DNA of 64,000 nucleotides, from positions 358,055-422,054 of the forward strand of contig NZ_RCOG02000012.1 in the NCBI RefSeq assembly GCF_009663685.2, in the 5' to 3' direction. The translations under genes and the position numbers were made by a program. Positions 21,741 to 31,695 of the stretch are shown here, piece after piece (position 1 is the stretch's first letter; each line of letters starts with the position of its first letter). Below the pieces are notes generated by a model, which saw only the letters and a list, made by a program, of their open reading frames with translations, had not been told where the DNA came from and ran no database searches. The stretch is from Cupriavidus sp. U2. GTDB lineage: Bacteria > Pseudomonadota > Gammaproteobacteria > Burkholderiales > Burkholderiaceae.

Positions 21741-21766
21741 AGGGGCAGCCCGTGAGGCTGGCCCCT
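21741..21766. terminator. Imperfect hairpin between convergent genes, possible terminator
   Basis: AGGGGC-AGCC and GGCTGGCCCCT form a stem with one bulge around a CGTGA loop, between the lipoprotein gene and the convergent 56-residue gene, overlapping the stop codon of the latter. T runs are poor, so termination efficiency is uncertain. Confidence 0.45.
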
Positions 21767-21935
21767 ACGCCGACAATGACTCGCGGGCGTAACGCTGGCG
21801 CGGCTTTGGAAGCGCCTGCAATTGTTCGCGCCGGATGCGGATCGCCTCTTCGTTGCCGCGCTTGATGGCGGCGCGCAGCTTCAGCACGGCTTTCTTGTAC
21901 TGCTTCTTCTTGCGCATGCGGGTGGTGATGGCCAT
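21765..21935 (-). CDS. Small, highly basic protein (56 aa), function unknown
   Basis: The frame starts at ATG 21935 and codes for 56 residues, beginning MAITTRMRKKKQYKK and ending PRQRYARESLSA. About a third of the residues are Lys or Arg, and a long amphipathic helix is likely. An AGGAGG ribosome site lies 11 bases upstream of the ATG. A nucleic-acid or ribosome partner is plausible from charge alone, but no family is recognised. It is placed between the convergent lipoprotein gene and the HEAT-like gene. Confidence 0.6.
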   Translation of the reverse strand: MAITTRMRKKKQYKKAVLKLRAAIKRGNEEAIRIRREQLQALPKPRQRYARESLSA

Positions 21936-22095
21936 GGCAGTGGTGTCCTCCTGATCCGGTCAGGCCGGTGCGGTCGCGCCGGCTGCCAGCCATGGTACGG
22001 CGCCCCCATCCCGGCGCGCCCGATTTCAAAAGAATTCAGATCGGCCCACGAGCGCGCTCATTGCTGCGCCGCGCAATGACGCCACCGCGATCCCG

Positions 22096-22779
22096 TCAGA
22101 GCAGGAAGCGACGGTTGTCGTTTTCGTCGTAACGCGGTTCCACCTTGCGGAACTTGAGCTTGGTGCTGCTCTTGAGCTTGCGGCCGGCCAGCTTGCGTTG
22201 CAACTGGCGGTGGACGGCACGGATATGACCGACCGAATCCTGGGCATATGGCTTGCCATCGGTGGCGCCGGCCAGCCCGCCACCAGCGGCGAGCGCCTCG
22301 TTGTGAGCGGCCGCTGACCGCGCAATCAGCACATCGAGGTACTGGCGGGCGCGCACGGCCGCGTGCAGCATGCCGTCGGCGGGATTCTGCTTGGCGCGCA
22401 CGGCGTCCTGCGGCAGCTTGACATTGGCGGCGATGCGGCGCAGCGAGGCGCGAACTTCGGCGCCGTCCATGTCGGCTTCCTGGACAATCCAGACCGCGTC
22501 GTGGCGGATCCAGCCTTCCACGTCGATCATGCGACGCAGCAGCGCCGCCTGCAGCAGGCGGCCGCCGTAGCGCCGGGAGCGGCGGATGGCTGCAAGGCCG
22601 ATGCGGCGCACGTGCGCGTTCTCATGCTCGAACAGGTCGGTGATGACCTGATCGGCTTCTTCCTGCGATTCGATCAGTTCGGCAAACTGGCCAGCCAGCG
22701 AGATCTCTTCCACGCCGTTGAGCTTGTTCTTGTTCGCCAGCCGGTTCAGCTTGAACATCAGCATGCGGTATCGCAGCAT
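22096..22779 (-). CDS. HEAT-like helical protein, function unknown
   Basis: A 227-residue protein with no recognised family name. The middle (about residues 40-110) looks like paired helices of a HEAT or armadillo type (HENAHVRRIGLAAIRRS, then GWIRHDAVWIVQEA). The C-terminal third is strongly basic (RKLAGRKLKSSTKLKFRKVEPRYD). The ATG at 22779 is chosen because GGGGA precedes it and the product then starts MLRYRMLMFKLN; the frame is open further upstream without support. It diverges from rarA. A scaffold or nucleic-acid-binding role is only a guess from composition. Confidence 0.6.
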   Translation of the reverse strand: MLRYRMLMFKLNRLANKNKLNGVEEISLAGQFAELIESQEEADQVITDLFEHENAHVRRIGLAAIRRSRRYGGRLLQAALLRRMIDVEGWIRHDAVWIVQEADMDGAEVRASLRRIAANVKLPQDAVRAKQNPADGMLHAAVRARQYLDVLIARSAAAHNEALAAGGGLAGATDGKPYAQDSVGHIRAVHRQLQRKLAGRKLKSSTKLKFRKVEPRYDENDNRRFLL

Positions 22780-23009
22780 ACAAATCCCCGAATTTCGCAA
22801 ACAGTGAGTGGTTCTGAAGTGAGCCGCCGGTCGTTGTGCCGGCGTCGACCTTCCCGCGTGCATGAAACGCGGGCCATTGGACGTTATCGGCAGATCCGGA
22901 GCCGATTTTAGGGGCGCACGCAAACCTATCGCGCCGGCCCCGATCGTCTACACTGTGGCGTTCCGTGCCGCCTGTGGCGGCGCTACCACACGACAAAGGC
23001 TCCCGTACC

Positions 23010-24356
23010 GTGGCGGATTCGCTGTTTTCCGACCCTCCTGAACGTTCCCGACAGCCCCTGGCCGAGCGCCTGCGCCCGCGCAATATCGACGAAGTCATGG
23101 GCCAGCAGCACCTGCTGGGCGAAGGCCGTCCGCTGCGCGTGGCTTTTGCATCGGGCGAACCGCATTCGATGATCCTGTGGGGCCCGCCCGGCGTGGGCAA
23201 GACCACGCTGGCGCGGCTGATGGCCAATGCGTTCGACGCGGAATTCATCGCGCTGTCGGCCGTGCTGTCGGGCGTCAAGGACATCCGCGAGGCGGTGGAG
23301 CGTGCCGAACAGTACCGCGCCCATGGCCGCCGCACGCTGGTGTTCGTGGACGAAGTGCATCGCTTCAACAAGAGCCAGCAGGACGCGTTCCTGCCGCATG
23401 TGGAAAGCGGGCTGTTCGTGTTTATCGGCGCCACCACCGAGAACCCGTCGTTCGAGGTCAACGGCGCCTTGCTGTCGCGGGCCGCGGTCTACGTGCTCAA
23501 GACCCTGGACGAGTCCGAGCTGAAGCAGCTGGTGCAGCGCGCCAGCGAGGAACTGGGCGGTGTGCAGTGGGATGACGAGGCGATGGCCCTGATCGTCGCG
23601 TCGGCCGACGGCGACGGGCGCAAGTTGCTCAACAACGTGGAAATCGTGGCGCGCGCCGCGCGCAACGCCGGCGTGCAGACGATCGACACGGCCCTGCTGG
23701 GCAGCGCGCTGTCCGAGAACCTGCGGCGCTTCGACAAGGGTGGCGACGCGTTCTACGACCAGATCAGCGCGCTGCACAAGTCGGTGCGTGGCTCCGACCC
23801 CGATGGCGCGCTGTACTGGTTCTGCCGCATGCTCGATGGCGGCGCCGATCCGCGCTACCTGGCGCGCCGCATCGTGCGGATGGCATGGGAAGACATCGGC
23901 CTGGCCGATCCGCGCGCCGCCCGCATCACGCTCGATGCGTCCGAAACCTACGAGCGGCTGGGATCGCCCGAAGGCGAGCTGGCGCTGGCCCAGGCGTTGA
24001 TCTATCTGGCCGTCGCACCCAAGTCGAATGCCGGTTACAACGCCTACAACGCGGCGCGTGCCTTTGTGTCGAAGGACAAGTCGCGCCCGGTGCCGGTACA
24101 TCTGCGCAACGCGCCGACCAGGCTGATGAAGGAACTGGGCTACGGCCACGCCTACCGCTACGCGCACGACGAACCGGAGGCCTATGCGGCCGGCGAGCAC
24201 TACCTGCCGGATGACTTGCGCCGCCAGGACTGGTACCAGCCCACGCCGCGCGGGCTGGAGGGCAAGATTGCCGACAAACTGCGCCATCTGCGCGACCTGG
24301 ACGCCGCCTGGCACCGGGATAACCGGGGCAAGCCGGAAGACGGCAACAAGGGCTGA
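23010..24356 (+). CDS. rarA: Replication-associated recombination protein RarA (MgsA)
   Basis: A 448-residue AAA+ ATPase related to clamp-loader subunits, acting at stalled replication forks with SSB. Near the N terminus, PLAERLRPRNIDEVMGQ is the family signature. Walker A GPPGVGKTT and Walker B VFVDEVHRFNK are clear, followed by the sensor region GATTENPSFEV and the C-terminal tetramerisation domain (MAWEDIGLADPRA, HLRNAPTRLMKELGYG). The GTG at 23010 gives the usual start VADSLFS; an in-frame GTG at 22965 would add 15 residues without a ribosome site. serS follows after 143 bases. Confidence 0.93.
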   Translation: MADSLFSDPPERSRQPLAERLRPRNIDEVMGQQHLLGEGRPLRVAFASGEPHSMILWGPPGVGKTTLARLMANAFDAEFIALSAVLSGVKDIREAVERAEQYRAHGRRTLVFVDEVHRFNKSQQDAFLPHVESGLFVFIGATTENPSFEVNGALLSRAAVYVLKTLDESELKQLVQRASEELGGVQWDDEAMALIVASADGDGRKLLNNVEIVARAARNAGVQTIDTALLGSALSENLRRFDKGGDAFYDQISALHKSVRGSDPDGALYWFCRMLDGGADPRYLARRIVRMAWEDIGLADPRAARITLDASETYERLGSPEGELALAQALIYLAVAPKSNAGYNAYNAARAFVSKDKSRPVPVHLRNAPTRLMKELGYGHAYRYAHDEPEAYAAGEHYLPDDLRRQDWYQPTPRGLEGKIADKLRHLRDLDAAWHRDNRGKPEDGNKG

Positions 24357-24451
24357 GCGGGCCGTTCGCGGACAGGGTCCGGCGCCGAACGCCCGAAAAG
24401 CACAGGAAATCCGGGCAGATTCGGTGCTGTGCGGCCATGCCGGTGCAGTAA

Positions 24452-25807
<1,356 letters not shown>

Positions 25808-25826
25808 AAAATTTGTACAAAGGGGC

Positions 25827-25856
25827 TTGCGCAGCAGATGGCAATGTCCCTATAAT
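25827..25856 (+). promoter_or_regulatory. Sigma-70 promoter of tRNA-Ser
   Basis: TTGCGC (25827-25832) and a perfect TATAAT (25851-25856) are separated by 18 bases, and the mature tRNA begins 36 bases after the -10 box. Confidence 0.8.
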
Positions 25857-25891
25857 CTTGGTTTCGCTGCTAACGCAACGACCAAGTTACC

Positions 25892-25981
<90 letters not shown>

Positions 25982-26037
25982 AACAAGAAGCTGCTGACTG
26001 ATTCGACCACCGGCAGACAAAAACAGCGTAGTAAAAC

Positions 26038-26078
26038 TCAAGCCGACGTACTGTGAAAACAGACGTCGGTTTTGTTTT
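26038..26078 (+). terminator. Rho-independent terminator after tRNA-Ser
   Basis: CCGACGT (26043-26049) pairs with ACGTCGG (26063-26069), followed by TTTTGTTTTTG. It lies 60 bases beyond the tRNA CCA end. Confidence 0.8.
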
Positions 26079-26134
26079 TGTGCGTTCGAATCCGCCGTGT
26101 TACCTTGCGTGCAAACAACAACAGAGGTAACGAC

Positions 26135-26587
26135 ATGCACGCGGTTCGGGGACGTTTCGTAATGGTCATCGCCATGCTGGCCGCGCTTGCCGGCGGCGAG
26201 GCGCTTGCCACGACCAAATGCCAGAAGGGCGCCAGCACGCTCTATACCGAGTCGGCCGCCTGCCCGGCCGGCTATGCCAACGTCACCAGCTCGATGGGTG
26301 GCAATTTCTCCACGATTGGCAAGGATGACTCGGTGCTTCAGCAGGAGCAGTCGATTCTCGACAGCGGCGCCCAGGCACGGGCTGCCAACAAGGCGAGGGC
26401 CGCGCAGGCCGATCAGGCCGCCGCCCAGCAGCAGCCCGCCTCGAAAGCGTTGATGTGCGGTGCGATTGCCGACCAGATGCGTGCGCTGGAAACCGACATG
26501 CAGCAGCGCCACACGCGGCAGTCGATCGAGCAGGCCAGCGACCAATACCGGCGGCTGCGCGAACAGCAGTTGCGCGGCCAGTGCTGA
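26135..26587 (+). CDS. Small secreted protein, function unknown
   Basis: A 150-residue product beginning at ATG 26135, eight bases after an AGAGG ribosome site; an open frame further upstream lacks support. Residues 1-26 form a signal peptide ending GEALA. The mature part opens with TKCQKGASTLYTESAACPAGY, which resembles the start of short periplasmic DUF4124-like proteins, then has a long Ala/Gln-rich helix (QARAANKARAAQADQAAAQQQ) and a Cys-terminated tail. Three or four Cys could make disulfides. Family and role are not established. It converges on the CorC-like gene with a 30-base gap. Confidence 0.68.
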   Translation: MHAVRGRFVMVIAMLAALAGGEALATTKCQKGASTLYTESAACPAGYANVTSSMGGNFSTIGKDDSVLQQEQSILDSGAQARAANKARAAQADQAAAQQQPASKALMCGAIADQMRALETDMQQRHTRQSIEQASDQYRRLREQQLRGQC

Positions 26588-26617
26588 GCCTGGCACGGCG
26601 AGCGGCAGGCGGCCCGG

Positions 26618-27943
26618 TCAGGCCAGGCCCCGCGGCGGTTCTCCGGCCTGACCCTGCTGTGCGCCCAGCCGCGACACCAGCAACTGGTCGATCTTGTGAT
26701 GGTCGATGTCGAGCACCTCGAAGCGGAAGCCCGCCACGCTGATCGACTCCGATTTCTTCGGGATGCGCTTCAGCGAATAGATGACCAGCCCGGCCGCGGT
26801 GTCGACGTAGTCCTCGCCGGGCAGCGTATCGAGTTCCAGCGCTTTCTTCAGGTCCACCAGCGGCGTCAGGCCGTCCACCAGCCACGACGTGGCGTCGCGC
26901 CGCACGATCTGTTCGTCCTCGGCCGAGTAGAGGATGTCGCCCATCACCGCGCCGACGATGTCGTCCAGCGTGACGATCCCCACCACCAGTCCGTATTCGT
27001 TCATCACCACGGCAAAGCTCTCGTGCATCTCGCGAAAGCGCGTCAGCGACTCGGACAGCGTCAGAGTGTCCGGGATCACCAGCACGTTCTTGTCGTAGTG
27101 CTTGCCGATGTCGTCCAGCACCGACGCGTTCTCGTTGGCCAGCAGCAATTGCAGGATGTCCTTGGAATCCATGCAGCCAAGCACGTCGTCGATGGTCTTG
27201 CCGCAGACCGGGTACTGCGCGTGCGGCTGCTTGACCAGCTTGCGCCGCACGCTGTCGGCCGATTCGTCGAGCGTCAGGAATACCACGTCGTCGCGCGGGG
27301 TCATGATCGCGGTGATCGGTTTCGAGTCCAGTTCGAACACGTTTTCGATCAGGTGCAGCTCGTGCTTGTGCAGCACGCCGGCCTCGGCGCCGGCATCGAC
27401 CATGGCCGCGATGTCCTCGGTCGTGATCTGGTCCACGGGCTTGGTCGGAATGCCCAGCAGCTTGAGCATCGCGTCGGCGGCCGCGTTGAACACCCACACC
27501 ACGGGCTTGAACAGCCTCAGCATCGTCAGCATCGGACCGATCACGTGAACCGCGCAGGTCTCGGGGAAGGTCATGGCCACGCGCTTCGGAATCAGGTCGG
27601 CAAACTGGATGAACAGCAGCGTCACCACCAGGAATGATCCGATATTGGCCACGCGCTGGGCGATGTCGGGGCTGAGCCATGGCAGCAGGGCGTCGAAGAG
27701 CAGGTCGGAGACGTGTTTCTCACCCAGGATACCGGCCAGGATCGCCACGCTGTTCACGCCGATCTGCACGACGGTGAAGAAGTTGCCGGGCTCTTCCTTG
27801 AGCAGCAATACCTTGGTGGCGCGGCGATCGCCGCGATCGGAGAGGACTTGGAGCTTGGTACGCCGGGCCGCGGTCAGGGCGATCTCCGAGATCGAGAAGA
27901 ACGCGCTCACCAGCACCAGCAGGACTAGGGTCAGGACGAACAT
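26618..27943 (-). CDS. CNNM/CorC-type membrane protein (hemolysin family, CBS domains)
   Basis: A 441-residue protein with domains in the order DUF21 (about residues 1-195, three to four membrane helices), paired CBS domains (about 215-345, with ITAIMTPRDDVVFL and EYGLVVGIVTLDDIVGAVMGD), and a C-terminal CorC_HlyC domain. The family takes part in magnesium or cobalt efflux or resistance; the old hemolysin name is not meaningful. The start at ATG 27943 is the first hydrophobic helix (MFVLTLVLLVLVS). No clear ribosome site precedes it. Confidence 0.88.
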   Translation of the reverse strand: MFVLTLVLLVLVSAFFSISEIALTAARRTKLQVLSDRGDRRATKVLLLKEEPGNFFTVVQIGVNSVAILAGILGEKHVSDLLFDALLPWLSPDIAQRVANIGSFLVVTLLFIQFADLIPKRVAMTFPETCAVHVIGPMLTMLRLFKPVVWVFNAAADAMLKLLGIPTKPVDQITTEDIAAMVDAGAEAGVLHKHELHLIENVFELDSKPITAIMTPRDDVVFLTLDESADSVRRKLVKQPHAQYPVCGKTIDDVLGCMDSKDILQLLLANENASVLDDIGKHYDKNVLVIPDTLTLSESLTRFREMHESFAVVMNEYGLVVGIVTLDDIVGAVMGDILYSAEDEQIVRRDATSWLVDGLTPLVDLKKALELDTLPGEDYVDTAAGLVIYSLKRIPKKSESISVAGFRFEVLDIDHHKIDQLLVSRLGAQQGQAGEPPRGLA

Positions 27944-28040
27944 AGGAAGGTCACGCGCCCGTCGGGGCGGATTGATGATGGTGTACGCCGTGGTGCGCTG
28001 TCAATTGTCTGCGCAATGTCTGTCCGGCGTTTGCTCGATG

Positions 28041-29003
28041 TCATGGCGCCTGCCGGACCGCCGCGTCGAACTGCGCGGCCGGGGCTTCCAGCCTGTGATC
28101 CAGCGTGGCATCCAGGGCCTGGGCCGCCGCGGCGAACTGGGCATGCATGTCGTCCACCAGGCTCGACGCGCCACGATGGCTGGCGCGCAGCATCTGGATC
28201 TCGAAACCCAGCTCGGGCTGGACATCGTGCAACGCCACATTGGCCGGATTGGCACTGAGCGCCGTGTACTGGTCCAGTAACGTCAGACCCAGGCCGGCGT
28301 CCACCAGGGCCAGCGCCAGCGAATAGGTTTGCACCTCCAGCGTCGAATGGGGCTCCAGCGCATGGCGGGCCAGTGTCTGGCGCACCAGCAGGCCCAGCGA
28401 ACTGTCATCGTCATAGCCGATGAACGGACGCTCCAGCACCTTGCGGATCGGCACCACGCCGCGTTTGCCGCCGGCCGGTAGCGGCTGGGCGCGCGGAACG
28501 GCCAGCAGCATGCGGCCGGTGGCCACTGGCACGCTCGATATTGCCTCGTGCCGGGGCGGCGAGAACGCGAAACCCACGTCGATCTGGTTGGCCAGCAACG
28601 CCGCGACGATTTCGTTGGTGTGGTGGGTCAGCACCTGCACCTGGGTGTCGGGGTGCCGCGCGCAGAAGCGGCGCACGGCGGGCACCAGCAGCGGGTTGGC
28701 CAGGCTGGGCGTGGCGGCCACGCGCAGGCGGCCCGCGCCCTTGTGCCGCAGGCTTTCGGACACGCGCCGCACCCGTTCGATCTCGCCATATAGCCTTTCG
28801 ACATCGCCATACAGGGCCAGGGCTTCGGGGGTAGGCTGCAGCCGGCCGCGCTGCCGGTCGAACAGCCGGAAGCCCAAGGAGGCCTCGGCATGCTGCAGGA
28901 CGCGCGTCACCACGGGTTGCGAGACATGGAGCAGGCGCGCGGCCTCGCTGACGGTGCCGGTCAGCATGACGGCGCGAAAAACCTCGATCTGACGCAGACG
29001 CAT
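28041..29003 (-). CDS. LysR-family transcriptional regulator
   Basis: A 320-residue LysR-type regulator. The winged helix-turn-helix occupies residues 1-60 (LRQIEVFRAVMLTGTVSEAARLLHVSQPVVTRVLQHAE), followed by a linker helix and a periplasmic-binding-like effector domain from about residue 90. It resembles regulators of amino-acid catabolism such as LysR and NocR, and it is divergent from dadA. The shared intergenic stretch holds an inverted repeat and direct repeats that could be its binding sites. The likely target is dadA and the downstream binding protein; the effector is unknown. Confidence 0.87.
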   Translation of the reverse strand: MRLRQIEVFRAVMLTGTVSEAARLLHVSQPVVTRVLQHAEASLGFRLFDRQRGRLQPTPEALALYGDVERLYGEIERVRRVSESLRHKGAGRLRVAATPSLANPLLVPAVRRFCARHPDTQVQVLTHHTNEIVAALLANQIDVGFAFSPPRHEAISSVPVATGRMLLAVPRAQPLPAGGKRGVVPIRKVLERPFIGYDDDSSLGLLVRQTLARHALEPHSTLEVQTYSLALALVDAGLGLTLLDQYTALSANPANVALHDVQPELGFEIQMLRASHRGASSLVDDMHAQFAAAAQALDATLDHRLEAPAAQFDAAVRQAP

Positions 29004-29007
29004 CGTT

Positions 29008-29058
29008 GTAGTGCCCGAAAAAGTCCGGTTTGGTGCGAAAAATGGTGCCTTGCACTAC
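29008..29058. promoter_or_regulatory. Candidate LysR operator between the regulator and dadA
   Basis: GTAGTGC (29008-29014) and GCACTAC (29052-29058) form an inverted repeat. Inside it TGGTGC occurs twice in direct orientation (29031-29036 and 29043-29048), 12 bases apart. The site starts five bases before the LysR start codon and 128 bases before dadA. This geometry fits an autoregulated divergent LysR site, but no binding data are available. Confidence 0.45.
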
Positions 29059-29186
29059 GGGTAGACCCGGGTGGCGCTACCTATAGCCTGGAGACATATT
29101 CTGGCACGTATTGGCATTGGGCAAGCCGTGCGCAGTGTTCTACGCTCTGCCCCATCGTTTGAAAGGGAAGGCAAGGGCGAAGTCAG

Positions 29187-30464
29187 ATGCGCGTAGCGAT
29201 CGTGGGTGCCGGGGTGGTGGGCATGACTACCGCGTGGCGGTTGGCCAATGATGGCCATGAGGTGACGGTGGTCGAACGCCACGACGGTCCTGGCGAGGAA
29301 ACCAGCTTTGCCAATGGGGGCCAGCTCAGCTACAGCTATGTGGCGCCGCTGGCGGGGCCGGGCGTGCTGTCGAAGGTGCCGGGCTGGCTGCTCGACCGCG
29401 ATTCGCCGATGCGCTTCCGGCCGTCGATGGACCCGGACCAATGGCGCTGGCTGATGGCCTTCGTGCAGGCGTGCAATGCCACGACCAGCGAGGCCACCAC
29501 GCGCAAGCTGTTGCGGCTGGCCTTTTATTCGCGCGACCTGATGCAGGCGTTCGTGAACCGGCCCGAGGCGCGCGAGGAGGGTGGCGGATTCGATTTTGCG
29601 CGGCGCGGCAAGCTGGTGGTGCATCGCGACGCGGCAGCGTACGCGTCGGCATGCCGCTTGCTGGACTACCAGGCCAGCCTGGGCTGCGAGCAGCAGGCGC
29701 TGGACCGTGATGCCACCGTGGCGCTGGAGCCGGCGCTGGGGGGCATCCGTCAGGACATCGCCGGGGCCATCTATACGCCGAGCGAGGAAGTGGGCGATTG
29801 CCACCTGTTCTGCGTGTCGCTGGCCCATCTGTTGCAAGGCAACCCGGCCGTGACGCTGAAGTTCGGCACGCGGGTGACCGAACTGGTGCGCAGCGGCGAC
29901 CGGGTGACCGGACTGCGCACCGATCATGGCGATATCGTCGCCGATGTGGTGATCGTGTCTGGCGGTATCGGCAGCGTGCCGCTGCTCAAGCCGACCGGCA
30001 TCCGGCCGATGTTGTGGCCGCTCAAGGGGTACAGCATCACGGTGCCGATTGCCGATGGCGCGCGGGCCCCCCACATCAGCGTGACGGACTTCGCTAACAA
30101 GATCGTCTACGCGCGCATCGGCAATACGCTGCGCGTGGCAGGCATGGCCGATATCGTGCGCGGCGGCGCGGTCATCGACCGCGAGCGGGCCCAGACGCTG
30201 GTCACGCAGACGCGCGCGGTGTTCGGCAACGTGATGAACGGCGCCGACCTCGATGGGCTGCAGCCCTGGGCCGGTTTGCGCCCGGCCACGCCGACCGGTC
30301 TGCCAATGATCGGCGAATCGCGCCTGCGCGGCCTGTGGCTGAACCTGGGCCATGGCGCGCTCGGCTTTACGCTGGCCATGGGCAGCGCGGGCCTGCTGGC
30401 CGACCGGCTGGCAGGCCGCACGCCGGCCATCGACGCGGAAGATTTCAGTGCAGCGGCGGCCTGA
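29187..30464 (+). CDS. dadA: D-amino acid dehydrogenase
   Basis: A 425-residue FAD-dependent enzyme that oxidises D-amino acids (typically D-alanine) to the keto acid, feeding electrons to the respiratory chain at the inner membrane. The FAD motif GAGVVG is at residues 7-12, and ERHDGPGEETSFANGGQLS is the DadA signature. The C-terminal GLRPATPTGLPMIGE and NLGHGALGFTLAMGSAG segments complete the flavin site. No dadX racemase is adjacent. A LysR regulator diverges upstream and a glutamate/aspartate-type binding protein follows after 116 bases, so the substrate may be an imported D-amino acid other than alanine. Confidence 0.9.
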   Translation: MRVAIVGAGVVGMTTAWRLANDGHEVTVVERHDGPGEETSFANGGQLSYSYVAPLAGPGVLSKVPGWLLDRDSPMRFRPSMDPDQWRWLMAFVQACNATTSEATTRKLLRLAFYSRDLMQAFVNRPEAREEGGGFDFARRGKLVVHRDAAAYASACRLLDYQASLGCEQQALDRDATVALEPALGGIRQDIAGAIYTPSEEVGDCHLFCVSLAHLLQGNPAVTLKFGTRVTELVRSGDRVTGLRTDHGDIVADVVIVSGGIGSVPLLKPTGIRPMLWPLKGYSITVPIADGARAPHISVTDFANKIVYARIGNTLRVAGMADIVRGGAVIDRERAQTLVTQTRAVFGNVMNGADLDGLQPWAGLRPATPTGLPMIGESRLRGLWLNLGHGALGFTLAMGSAGLLADRLAGRTPAIDAEDFSAAAA

Positions 30465-30580
30465 GGCCCTGGGCCAGGCGGACGCAACACGGGTTGTACT
30501 GGAAGTTGAGCAGTACGTTGGGTAGTGAGATTGCCTCAAGTCTGAAGTCTATTAAACCAAGCCCCTTGAAGGAGCGAACC

Positions 30581-31489
30581 ATGAAGTCACTGTCTGTCCG
30601 TTCGACCCCCATCCACCGCCTGCTGGCTGCCGCCGTGCTGGCCGGCGCCGCCGCCGGCGCCCACGCCGCCGATGGCGACACGCTCAAGAAGATCAAGGAC
30701 AGCGGTGTGATTTCGCTGGGATATCGTGAATCGTCCATTCCGTTCTCGTATTCGGATGGCAACCAGGTGATGGGCTATTCGCACGACTACCTGCTGGCCA
30801 TTGTCGACAAGGTGAAATCGACGCTGAACATGCCGAACCTGCAGGTCAAGATGACCCCGATCACGTCGCAGAACCGCATCCCGCTGGTACAGAACGGCAC
30901 GATCGACATCGAGTGCGGCAGCACCACCAACAACACCGAGCGCCAGAAGCAGGTGGCCTTCTCGAACAGCCTGTTCATCTATGGCATCCGCATGCTGACG
31001 AAGAAGGACTCGGGGGTGACCGATTTCCCGCAGCTCAAGGGCAAGAACGTGGTGACCACGGCTGGCACCACCGGCGAGCGCCTACTGGTGAAGATGAATG
31101 GCGAAGGCATGAACATGAACCTGACCAGCGCCAAGGACCATGGACAGGCCTTCCTGATCCTGGAATCGGGGCGCGCCGTGGCGTTCGTGATGGACGAACC
31201 GCTGCTGTATGGCGAACGCACCAAGGCCAAGAACGCCGCCGACTGGGTCGTGGCCGGTACGCCGCTGCAGACCGAGAACTATGCCTGCATGTTCCGCAAG
31301 GACGATCCGTCGTTCAAGAAGCTCGTGGACGGCGTGGTGAGCGATATCCAGAAGAGCGGCCGTGCCGAAAAGCTCTACACCAAGTGGTTCCTGCAGCCGA
31401 TCCCGCCGCGCAACATCAATATGAACTACGCGCTGTCGCCGGAAATGAAGCAGCTGTTTGCCGAGCCGAACGACAAGGCATTCCAGTAA
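30581..31489 (+). CDS. Amino-acid ABC transporter substrate-binding protein, glutamate/aspartate (GltI) type
   Basis: A 302-residue periplasmic solute-binding protein of the type 3 family. The signal peptide ends near AHAA (residues 1-27). The mature sequence shows SGVISLGYRESSIPFSY, IDIECGSTTNNTERQKQV (the GltI-like ligand-binding stretch) and YTKWF. Start ATG 30581 has AAGGAG at 30569. No permease or ATPase genes follow, so it must use a transporter encoded elsewhere or serve as a sensor. It is probably in an operon with dadA. Confidence 0.87.
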   Translation: MKSLSVRSTPIHRLLAAAVLAGAAAGAHAADGDTLKKIKDSGVISLGYRESSIPFSYSDGNQVMGYSHDYLLAIVDKVKSTLNMPNLQVKMTPITSQNRIPLVQNGTIDIECGSTTNNTERQKQVAFSNSLFIYGIRMLTKKDSGVTDFPQLKGKNVVTTAGTTGERLLVKMNGEGMNMNLTSAKDHGQAFLILESGRAVAFVMDEPLLYGERTKAKNAADWVVAGTPLQTENYACMFRKDDPSFKKLVDGVVSDIQKSGRAEKLYTKWFLQPIPPRNINMNYALSPEMKQLFAEPNDKAFQ

Positions 31490-31695
31490 GTCGCCAGCCA
31501 GCCGGTGGCCCGCCACCCGCCTTTCGGATAGGGCGGGCCGCCCGCTGTGCAGAATTGGTTATATAGCCATATCGAATCGTTATTTCGCCATCGATAGTAT
31601 TTGCGGTACCTTGGAGCCCGTTATAGGCTCATAGAGCCGTCGGATTTCCCTCAAAAGGGGCACCGGCACGCAAACCGCATCCCACTGGAGAACAT

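Noticed and set aside
30335..30580. An upstream extension of the GltI-type gene reaching into dadA
   Set aside because: The extra residues come from an out-of-frame reading of dadA; AAGGAG and a signal peptide fix the start at 30581.
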